Part shown: piece by piece, positions 10,080 to 18,535 of the stretch
How the letters are laid out: every line of letters starts with the position of its first letter
Position numbering within the stretch: the stretch's first letter is position 1
Assembly (NCBI GenBank): GCA_034698045.1
Contig: JAQGAU010001208.1
Coordinates: 1-20,597, forward strand
Length of the DNA: 20,597 bases
Source of the DNA: Paramacrobiotus richtersi
Taxonomy: Eukaryota; Tardigrada; Eutardigrada; Parachela; Macrobiotidae
Direction of reading: 5' to 3'
Made by a program: the position numbers and the translations under genes
Notes under the pieces: model-generated
What the model saw: the letters and a program-made list of their open reading frames with translations, nothing else
The model's database searches: none
What the model was told of the DNA's origin: nothing

Positions 10080-10450
10080 CCACTATAGTCAACGGGTCAG
10101 TGTATAATCTTGCCAATAATCATATTATGGGAACGATTCCATCCACAACAATATCATATCCCGGGTTAATTGGTGCAGCCGTTGGGTCGTGGTCGTTATC
10201 GGTATCTAATCCCCACGAGGGTAATTGCTCATGGGGACTTAATGTAATAGTCATCCAGTAATCCCTAGTTAATCCCCGGGTAAAATGACAGCCAGCCTAT
10301 ATCATAACTCGGGATCAATATAAATGCCCGCCGACATGATAGACCCCAAATATAATGGCGCAGTTTGTGGATCATTTAGGGAATGGGGCTTCTATGTGCG
10401 ATTAATCTAGTGACACAACCGCTATCATTGTGTCAATCATTTATGGTCCT
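10080..10450. promoter_or_regulatory. Candidate downstream eve enhancer with TAATCC cluster
   Basis: Three exact TAATCC sites lie within 69 bp (10207-10212, 10259-10264, 10270-10275). This is the site preferred by K50 homeodomains of the Otd/Pitx/Gsc and Bicoid type. Nearby are GGTTAATTGG (~10165), GGTAATTGC (~10221), GATTAATC (~10403) and a composite CAATCATTTATGG (10434-10446) that combines PBC-like and Caudal/AbdB-like halves. The DNA is less AT-rich than its neighbours and holds no credible gene. It lies ~0.8-1.1 kb downstream of the eve stop. Sites are seen; function is inferred. Confidence 0.4.
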
Positions 10451-10642
10451 TCATTGTCCCCGCGCTTGGTGGATTGGGTGGGTTCAGTTTTGACGTTAAC
10501 GGTGGGGTTTAGCGATATGTATGTGACGTGCGGTGTGCGCGTTGGTGGAGCGGTGATCGGGAAGAATATTTGGATGATGACTGCCCGTGGGGAAATATGG
10601 AAAAAATGCTTCTTCTTAATCTGCATCTTGACGATGAAATGA

Positions 10643-11154
10643 TAAATCTTTTGCAGTTTAACAGTTACTGTATCTGCATGGTTTTGCTTAGTTTGATCGA
10701 GCGCTAAGTTGACGCTCAGCTTCTGTATACGGCGTTAGGAGCGCTTTCATAATTGTTATCGTATAATACAGACTAATAATACAGTGGTAACTAGACTAAC
10801 TATAAACAAATAAAAACATCTTTATCAATTTTTAACGATGCAAATATAAGAAAAACTGTAGAAACCGGTTACAGATCGCTTTAAATATTAACGGTTATGA
10901 ATATGTTTTAAGTGGAAAGCAGAGTATTTCACTGATAACCGATAAAAAACGAACATAATGATATCCCTATTATGAAGGCAATTATGAAGAAATAACAACT
11001 AACAACCACCCAAAGCCAACAACACATAAAGACTTCGTATGAAGAAAATACTCTTTTTATGTGAACTAATCGCACTGATGTTTTTATTTTCTCGCCAGCC
11101 GGTTTGTCGGTCTCATTGCGACATCTGCCACATACCACTCCGGTGTAATCATTA
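10643..11154. other. Intergenic region, nothing recognised
   Basis: AT-rich DNA with short frames that show no recognisable domain. No repeat or RNA gene was seen. Confidence 0.5.
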
Positions 11155-11560
11155 CTACCAAATCAATCGGGCTGAATAACACTTACGAAACCTTATCATT
11201 AACGAAACCAATTCCGCCGAATCATAGCCGATCACACTCACAAGACGATCACAAACATGCCGCAGATCGCCGGCCGTTAGGCTGTCGTAATCGGTAGTCA
11301 TTATTACAACGATTCCTCCATTGTGTCCTTGCATGTTTTGCACGGGAGTACAATCGGCCGAGACAGATGTTGGGAGCATAATACAGTTATTGCGGCGGAA
11401 TAATACAGTTATTTTATTGGGCCAACAGCGATTACCGATCGGGAGCGCGGGTAGTTAATGATCAAACGCGGCCCCCGCAACGATCATTGCTCCATAATCG
11501 CCAATTGCCGCTGATTTATGACCGCTGACCACCAATGATGAGAATCACATATCACAGTGG
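11155..11560. promoter_or_regulatory. Second candidate downstream regulatory region
   Basis: Another island of higher GC content with many homeodomain-like cores: ATCATTAACG (~11195), GTAATCGG (~11288), GCGATTACCGATC (~11430), GTTAATGATCAAACG (~11455), CCATAATCGCCAATTG (~11492-11507), TTTATG (11515-11520) and CCAATGATG (~11532). The open frame on the minus strand (11379-11155) has no recognisable feature. It could serve eve or an unseen neighbour; the call rests on composition and site density only. Confidence 0.3.
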
Positions 11561-12650
11561 ACACTGGGACTAATATGTATCCAGGATTTGGAAGAGATTA
11601 TAACGATATAAGGCACATTCTGCATTTGTTCGGAAAAGTCGTGCGCGCTATGTACTTTAATTAATATATACTCGGATCATTTCAAGAGTATATATATAGC
11701 GTGGCGATTGTTTGGGAGCTCGTTTAAAATCTTGAACATGGGTAAACGTATAACTGCTACCGTTCCAAAACATCGATTCACAATGGTAACTGAAGTTTAT
11801 CATATGAAACTTTCTCTATTTCTATCGTGTGCACTGTCAAGTTTACGTATACATTGCATTATCGGCACATGTGTAGTTGTTTGCTCATATAACTTGGGCA
11901 CCCGCTTCCTACGGCTGTTTAATCCGCGGTAGTTTTCTAATTTCTGTTGCAGATACTATATTCTGGGCGTTGTTTATTTGCCAGGTTAAAGGTATCTTTA
12001 AATTTCTTGTAAATTCGAAGGAGCAGCATACTGCACGCTCTGTATTGCACAGTAGTTTAACGTTGTTATCGTAGCGTACTGGCTCCGTTAAGCAGTTTGT
12101 AGACACTCTGAAAATTTCGCAGCTTCTTCGTTCTGAACGTTTAAGTACGTGTCAGTCATGTCTGTACATTTTTAGTCGGTACCGCGGAGCATTACAGCAT
12201 GTCGACATGTCGTCTATACTCACCAATAAAACAAGACTATAAAAGTTATGAAATAGCTTGTATCATGATTACCGCGACAGCGAAAAAGCAGTTCATAAGG
12301 ATACTTAGTTTAAACGATGTAAAACGTTGAAATGATGGTTATTTACGAGCAACTGACGTGTCTCGTAACAGCACTATTCCCAGCAGTTAAAGCAACCGGT
12401 TTCAGAATCTCTTTTACAACACAGTAAATTAGAAAGGATCAGCAAGTTCGAGTACAGATACACTACCCTGTACTTACAGTTACGTGTATCCGCTTACGCG
12501 TCCGAAATTACGATACAGTAATATTTATAATACGGCCAAAATCTGAATTATTTTACCATTCGAGATACATGCAGTTATTGTAGCCAAACGCACTTATTGT
12601 TAGCTATCTTACAATGGCAAATTTGTTTTTCAGAACAAGCGCATAAAGAA
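11561..12650. other. Intergenic region with a TATA-like hairpin, no gene recognised
   Basis: ATATATACTC (11664-11673) and GAGTATATAT (11686-11695) form a 10-bp inverted repeat that ends in a TATATATA run. About 40 bp downstream is an ATG at 11738 opening a ~64-codon frame with no recognisable domain. A good acceptor-like string (TTTCTAATTTCTGTTGCAG, about 11934-11952) follows. These might belong to an unrecognised transcript, but nothing confirms it. Confidence 0.3.
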
Positions 12651-12659
12651 GAGAATCGT

Positions 12660-13036
12660 ATACGCAGCCGTATGGTAGAATCACAAACAGCATCAGCTGT
12701 ATGGTAGAACTGCTAAGGTTCGTTCCGGCCAATAACAAGACTACATATTCCCAAAGAAGACGAGGTTTTGCGCATGTATAAAGGATGTCAGGCACTTGCC
12801 ATGAAACACATCGCAGTACTAAAACATTCTACGGTATATACAGAACATAGTTCATACCGTACAGGTAAACAAACGGCACCGTTGTCGTCGATGGCAAACA
12901 ACAGCAGTTGGTGACAAGAAAGTCAACACAGTTAACAATTAGCTAAATGTTCAGACGTGCTGTAGCCGGTTTGGCTGTTGCCGTTGTAATTAGCGTTACT
13001 ATTCGGACACGCATCTACAGCATGAAGTATACATGT
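12660..13036 (-). repeat. Duplicated 3' flank, unit a (beside the solitary terminal exon)
   Basis: The DNA just 3' (minus-strand sense) of the solitary terminal exon resembles the 3' flanks of copies 2 and 3. Shared blocks include CCAATAACAAG (12729-12739 here, 13779-13789 in unit b; one mismatch near 18350 in unit c) and GTTTTGCGCATGTA, in the same order and at similar spacing. So the duplications carried flanking DNA as well as exons. Inside this unit, a 16-nt sequence is directly repeated with one mismatch (12665-12680 and 12694-12709). Confidence 0.6.
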
Positions 13037-13196
13037 CTAAACATTCACATTTTCAAACACCATATTAATATTATCAATGCAATCATCAAGTAGTAGCAAA
13101 ATCATTTTACTCAGGGGAAGCTGATCTAAATTTCGCAGGTCCAGTTCATTCCAGAGGCTGTCTACTGTCGAAAGCTCAGAAAAACGTATGAAAACG
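13037..13196 (-). CDS. Solitary extra terminal exon of the F-box family
   Basis: This exon-like block encodes 52 residues and a stop. It shares DQLPLSKM, LLLDDCID and the end MVFENVNV with the terminal exons of copies 2 and 3. It is preceded by a good acceptor (TTTTTCTTTGCGTCAG ending at 13197), in the same phase 2 as those exons. Compared with them it has two extra N-terminal codons and a three-codon in-frame insertion (NIN) near the end. No N-terminal, F-box or C-terminal-domain exon lies between it and copy 2. Two readings fit: an alternative last exon of copy 2, spliced from the donor at 14334, or the surviving end of a deleted family member. The intact frame and splice phase mildly favour use. 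Confidence 0.55.
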
Positions 13197-13639
13197 CTGA
13201 CGCAAAGAAAAACAGTAACACAATTAATTATGAGCTTGTAGACAGTTGTCACCTAGGTGTAGCGCGTAGCGACATACGAGTGGTAATATCTGCATTAATT
13301 TTGTTTTGTATGGAAGCGTATAGATTTCAGTAAACACTATGGTAGAAGTATATATAAACCTAAACGGCTGTAAAATTATATTGCTGCGACAGAGCATTTG
13401 AAAAGAAGTGTACGAACTCGTAGATTCACATATACTATCAGACGGGTCTGTGTGTGTGTCCTGCTGAATTATGCTAAATGTAATCGTGAGACTCTAGCAG
13501 CAACAAACCAGAACCGCTTCTGATACACAGAGAAAACAATTCGTAACACGACCGCCAATTTGTAGCTTCCGTAAACAGAGTTCCGACATTACACAGCCCA
13601 TCGCTACTGAATCTGCGATTATTACAAGTACTTCCGAAA
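13197..13639. other. Spacer between the extra terminal exon and the copy 2 3' flank
   Basis: No exon of the F-box gene was found here. A short stretch near 13570-13610 (AACAGAGTTCCGAC..., ATCGCTACTGAAT) resembles the last intron of copy 3 near 18825-18860, so part may be leftover intron from a deleted copy. A short TG repeat lies at about 13448-13457. Confidence 0.4.
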
Positions 13640-13977
13640 TCCCAGCTTTCACCTTCCTTCATTTCTAAATCGTCACGCCATAATGACTGTAACAGTTAAC
13701 GCATATTTAATGACGATCCCAAATGTGCTCACGAACAGCATGAGCAGTACAGCAGAACTATAACTAACTCAATTCCGACCAATAACAAGATTATTCCCCA
13801 GAAGAAGACGAAGTTTTGCGCATGTATTTATCATTAGTTTTAAAATGCGAAACGAAAACATCCAATGCCATCCTTGTCATTCAAATGGGCTGCAGTACGC
13901 ATGAAAATGGGTCCAAAACCGCCGGCCGCTGCGTTTCTTATAAAACTTGCAACAGAAAACCTGCACTGATAATATGT
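13640..13977 (-). repeat. Duplicated 3' flank, unit b (copy 2)
   Basis: This stretch aligns by eye with 18250-18535, downstream of copy 3, through the blocks CCAGCTTTC, CTTCCTTC, GATCCCAAA, GTGCTCA, CAATAACAAGATTATT, TTTTGCGCAT, ATCATTAGTTTTAAA and GTCATTCAAA. It also matches unit a (12660-13036) over its part nearer the exon. It is probably 3' UTR plus flank. A minus-strand ATTAAA (plus-strand TTTAAT at 13706-13711) is a possible polyadenylation signal. Confidence 0.65.
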
Positions 13978-16400
13978 TTAAACATTGACATTTTCAAACA
14001 CCATATCAACGCAATCATCCAGTGGCAGCAGAACCATTTTACTCAGTGGAAGCTGATCGAACTTGCGCAGATCCAGTTCTTTCCAAAAGCTTTCCAGCAT
14101 GGAAAGTTCAGTGAAAGTATGCCTGCAAATACAGTCAGATAACAGAACGTTATAGTTAGCTGTAGCCCAGAACTCGTTATAGCAGTAACATACGAGTAGA
14201 CATACATGCATGAGACTACCGGATACCAATATCAGCAGCAAAAGATATTATGTCGCGTTTATCGAAAGTATGAGAAACTACTTGTCGTTCATTTGTCTTA
14301 TACCACAGTACAAGGGAACATCAACTACGCTTACCTCCTGAGAAACTGCCGGAATCTTTGCCATCCATCCGGATACGGCACAGTCTCCACAAAGAACTGA
14401 TGACGCTCTTTAAAGCGAGCTTTAATCTCATCCACTGCGGGGAGCTGTGGCTCTAATGCCTTTACGTACTGCATTATGTTTTCCCCCTCACCGGCAGAAC
14501 GATGGAATTCCAGTGACGGGAATGTGACAGTGACATACTCGGGACTGATGACCCGCCCGAGGATAACCCCGCAGTCGCATCCATGATAATCGATCGTGGT
14601 ATGATTCAACAACACAAGTCGCTGACACACGGGCTGGAGTTTCGATATATGGAAAAGTACATGGGTCTTGAAATCGCCTTCCTCCCAGGTTAATGTCAAC
14701 TCATAGATGAAACAGCAGTTTTTTAGCATTATCACCAGCAGTCCCACTTGTTTCAGTGCCAGCAGGTTTCGGATAGCTTCCATTATTCGGCCAGCGTCAT
14801 CATATCCGTGCAGTGTGACAGGATCCATGTTGTACAAACACAACGCCCTTGTCTTCGGGCTGACCGCCCGGTCCAACAGGGTTCCAAAGTAGTATCCTTC
14901 GCTTGCACCGATGAAATGCGTTCTCTTGCTGAAGCTGGTGAAGTCAATGACAGTGCAAACTGACCCAGTCCTCAGCAGTGAATACCAAACTGAACTGACA
15001 CTGCGAAAACAATTGTGCATAGTAATGCTGATTACTGTAAAGTGTCTATGCGATTCTGTAAACCGTTTGGGTACTGCCTGGGAAGAGTTTTACTTGTCCG
15101 ATGCCTTACCGCTTTACTCTGAGCTGAGAATGAAAATCCAGGGATAATAAGACTTCTGATAACAGTTCCCACGGAAGTATGCTGACCAACGATTCTGCCT
15201 CAGTCTCCTTTTGGAACACGTGCTCACAGAACACAGTCGTGTCACCTGTATTAGGATATAAAATACTCGTCCAGATAGAACTGCCAATATAGACTTGTAA
15301 CAGTTATGGTGTTTTCATGAACAGAGTACAAGATGCTGCTATATACAAGCAGTTGTAAATTCAGTGGAAAAATTTTAGTGAAAAGGCGGTACATGTTGCA
15401 CATATTTTGTGTTTGTAGAAACCACTAGCCAACAAATAAATAAGGCCACCTTTTACGAGCCGCTTATAGGGCTGATACGAAAAGCAAACTGCAAAAAATC
15501 CTAGATAATTAATTTAAACAGCAACTTAGAAGTCGAAAGGTATTAACAGCGACGTTACTTAGCTATACACTGCAGCTAAACTTCTGCACCTGTGTAACTT
15601 CCTAACCATTCTTCAACCTCCGAAGCAAAGTTTTGCTCAGACAGAGCTGTCCACTCTCGCTGACCCACTTCACCATTAGCCAGTCCCAGGAGATGCAAGT
15701 CAAAAAGCAGGACCATGATGCTTTCCTTGCCGATCTCCACATACACCCGAGGCCGGTGCAAATCGATTCCGTTTTGCCCAAATCCCGCTCGCTTCACGGC
15801 CATGGAAACCAGACTTTTTATTTGGCGCTCCGGTAATGCTTGAATTAGATCGATTTTCTCCGAATGCACTGTTTGCTTCACTGCGGGAATTTCATCCATA
15901 CTTCCAGTTTGCCTCAATCTGCCAAGTAACGGTGCCTCGTTAATCGGCAGTGTCTGAACCACTTGCCAGTGATGCACAACTTGGATGTCGCGGCCATCGT
16001 CATGACCCGCTTCAGCTGCATTTGTGGCAACACAGCAAACGTACAGATTTCCGTATGTTGGACGATTCAAAAGTTGTGCTGAGCGAAAAATGTATGGTCC
16101 ACCCAGTTCGTTGCGTAGAGCAACCTGAACGTGCAATGGAGGCGGACGCAAGGCGTATTGGTAAAACGACCCAAAATCAGTTAGGTGGTGATACCAAACA
16201 TACTGTGTACTAATCCAGAATGGAGGAAACTGATCGCAGTCCAGATCAATGAGTGCTTGCTCACCTTCGATGTTTTGCAGATATCCCAAACACCAGAGGT
16301 CATTGCTGGTGCGCAGCTGACCGATGTTGACAAGCACAGTATTGCCCAGGTTCGCTTGGCGGCCATTGTACTCTGGCCGGGAAAAAGCCGTGCTAGTCAT
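13978..16400 (-). CDS. F-box protein, family copy 2 (complete)
   Basis: Proposed exons on the minus strand are 16400-15590, 15194-15110, 15000-14335 and 14122-13978, giving 568 residues. The ATG at 16400 is the only ATG in the open frame before the conserved NGRQANLGNT (residue 12 on). Residues ~20-72 have W36-x-LGY and W62-I-S...VWYHH and may be a Tudor/Agenet-like barrel (inference). VALRNELGGPYIF and VHHWQVV mark the rest of the N-terminal domain. The F-box is at ~277-310: LPWELLSEVLLSLDFHSQLR, then VSSVWYSLL across an intron. The C-terminal domain (300-520) includes LLDRAV, LLALKQVGLL and PYPDGWQRFRQFLRR; the tail ends VFENVNV. As an F-box protein it probably acts as a substrate receptor of an SCF ubiquitin ligase. 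The weakest point is intron 1: the donor ACAG|GTGCAG and acceptor GGCAG|AATCG keep phase 1, but the acceptor is shifted relative to copies 1 and 3 and has a poor pyrimidine tract. The other junctions are strong. Confidence 0.86.
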
Positions 16401-18249
16401 GCGAGACGCTTTTATGAGAAAGCGAGAACCAAGCTTTTTCAAGACTTTTCTAATGAGTCGCAATTGCGAACTGCTGCAACTGATTGTCGAAAATAATGCC
16501 GAGTTGACTAATAATATAATGCGAGTTGTAATGATATTTAGGCACACTGCCACAGTAAAGTTATAAAACGGTTGATGTGGTTTTATCTGCAGCAGAGTCC
16601 TTCGGGATAACGATGCACAGTTAAGGTATGGTGTATTATCGATGGTATTCGAAAATCATTCGACTTACACCACTTGACTGTACTAAAAAGTAACTACGGA
16701 ACTGGTGCTATGATATAGCTGCCATAACCGAATTAGACCATAGCGAGACTGAAAGAGACTGTAGCACTGCGTTTCTTTTTGAAAATATCAAGAAAACACG
16801 AAGAGGGCAATCGCGGCAAGTGCAGTTTTCGTGTGCTACATACGTACGACATCAAAAGGGTACTCATTTTCCGTTTGTTACGGCAAGCCACAGAGGCCGA
16901 TGTCTACTGTGCTGTGGTTACGGCTTGCATGCGATGATCATTTCAGACTGTACAGTGGTCCAGTTTGGAAACAATAGCGACGCCGCCAGCGCCCGGCCGA
17001 GTTTTGCTCGTGTTTTGTCTGTAATCCATGATAACTTGAGATGCCCCTTATCGACCGAAGCAAAGCGGAGACCCTCGAGCTCTATACCCATTCCCTCAGC
17101 CAAAAAGGGTTTCGTCTTTTTCTATCTGTCAAAAATGTACTGTACTACTGTTGTCACTAACAGGTGGTGCAGTTTATGTTAAAACTAAGTGACTAACGGT
17201 TGTTTTTAAGGACAGGAGAGAGCAGATCGACGTGTTTTTTGTTTCAGCGTTTAAGTATGGAAATAATGCGCGGTAATGTTAGTATGATTTTGGCCACTGT
17301 CCCTTCGCGTGCTAACTGGGATAAGTTCTTTATTTGATGTGGAATTTTCCGGGCTACATTGTTTTCTGGGCTGATGCCGAATAAAATATGTATAGTAACT
17401 AACCTTTGTGTTCCTTCGCTTCGGTAAAGGATAACTGCGGACCAGGACAGCGGTTAAAAGTTAACATGCAGCTGGTGACTGTAAACTTACATTATTAAAG
17501 CATTAGCGAAGAAGCTACGGTTATAGGTAGTCTTAATAAAAAAATTCCACAGGCAACACAACTTCTGTTACGTCCCAACTGAAACTGTTTTCGGGTTCAG
17601 AAAGGACGGTTACACCATATTCTAGTGTGAAGCCGGACATAAAACACAGGCTTCCACAATGGCAGGACAACATCCGGGAAATTTTCCCACGACAGTAAAA
17701 ACTGTTTACTGTGCGTTGTTACGTGAATTTTTGTGTTAGAACGTAGATAATCACAATCTAAACACTTTGCCATGAGCACATTTTCAACTTTAAAATCATT
17801 GCTAAAAACATAATTAAAACAAAATTTTAAAGTCAAATAGCTGCGGACACATAGATGCTACAGAAAAAGCGAAGGTTGCAAATTTAGCGCGTTTAACCGC
17901 ATCATAAGTTCTGGGCCAATCAAAACACTTATGGGCTGGATAAGAGGTTTTAATTCGTCAATCTTTGCAGAGCTATGCTCTCTTATTGGTTAGCATAGAA
18001 AGTCTATGGGAATGGCAAGCCGGATGGCAAGCCGATTTTTGTCTCAGTGAACCGTAGTTTCTTCACCTTAATCTCCAGGATATTTTTATAGCGGGTAAAT
18101 ACCACTTACCACTGAAACATAATAATAAGCAAACAGGGTTTCGTATTTCTGATTGTTATGCTCGTTATTTCTGCAGTTCTGTTACGCTATACCGATTCCG
18201 CGATACTCGTTTTTTTCAACGTTCAGTTAATTTTTTGTATGCTACTCCC
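16401..18249. other. Intergenic region upstream of copy 2
   Basis: This holds the likely copy 2 promoter, although no TATA box was recognised. It has a possible element at 17051-17425 bounded by CCGAAGC motifs and an 11-nt-type direct repeat TGGCAAGCCG at 18013-18022 and 18025-18034. Near 17910-17995 there are CCAAT-type sequences on both strands (GGGCCAATC and TTATTGGTT) with a 7-bp inverted repeat CTATGCT/AGCATAG. The 120-codon frame at 16820-17182 has no recognisable feature. Confidence 0.4.
17051..17425. repeat. Possible second element bounded by CCGAAGC motifs
   Basis: TCGACCGAAGC at 17051-17061 is identical to 5061-5071. CTTCGCTTCGGT at 17414-17425 is the reverse complement of 5064-5075. 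The two lie in inverted orientation, as in the smaller candidate at 5061-5182, which is why they are grouped. The interior shows no coding capacity. The pairing could be chance. Confidence 0.25.
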
Positions 18250-18535
18250 AAAATACCAGCTTTCTTCTTCCTTCGTTTAAGCATAATGATCCCAAACGTG
18301 CTCAGAAACAGCAGTTGCAGCACGTCCGAAATTTTTAATTTCATTCCGTCCAATACCAAGATTATTAAAGACGATGCTTTGCGCATATGTACATATCATT
18401 AGTTTTAAAGTGCGAAACCAAAACAACCAGAGCCATCCTCGTCATTCAAACACAGTTCATTACGTATCGCAGTGTGCCAAAACCGCTGCTGCGTTTCTTC
18501 TACAACTGAAATGGGAAACATTGACCGTTATACGT
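18250..18535 (-). repeat. Duplicated 3' flank, unit c (copy 3)
   Basis: This is the homologue of unit b downstream of the copy 3 terminal exon, with the same ordered blocks, ending beside the exon with the TTCACATTCTCAAACAC coding end. A minus-strand ATTAAA (plus-strand TTTAAT at 18334-18339) is a possible polyadenylation signal, not at the position of the one in unit b. Confidence 0.6.

Noticed and set aside
9926-10261. 111-codon plus-strand frame downstream of eve
   Set aside because: It starts at TTG, has no recognisable feature and overlaps the proposed 3' UTR end and the TAATCC cluster.
11155-11379. 74-codon minus-strand frame
   Set aside because: No similarity recognised; the higher GC content of the island explains the lack of stops.
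13474-13662. 62-codon minus-strand frame beside the extra terminal exon
   Set aside because: It does not match the C-terminal-domain exon of the F-box family that would be expected here; it partly overlaps duplicated 3' flank.
16401-16553. N-terminal extension of copy 2 beyond the ATG at 16400
   Set aside because: The frame is open for 51 more codons but begins at GTG and contains no ATG. Its sequence has no counterpart as protein in copy 1.
16820-17182. 120-codon plus-strand frame upstream of copy 2
   Set aside because: No recognisable domain, no supporting splice or promoter signal, and not repeated beside other copies.
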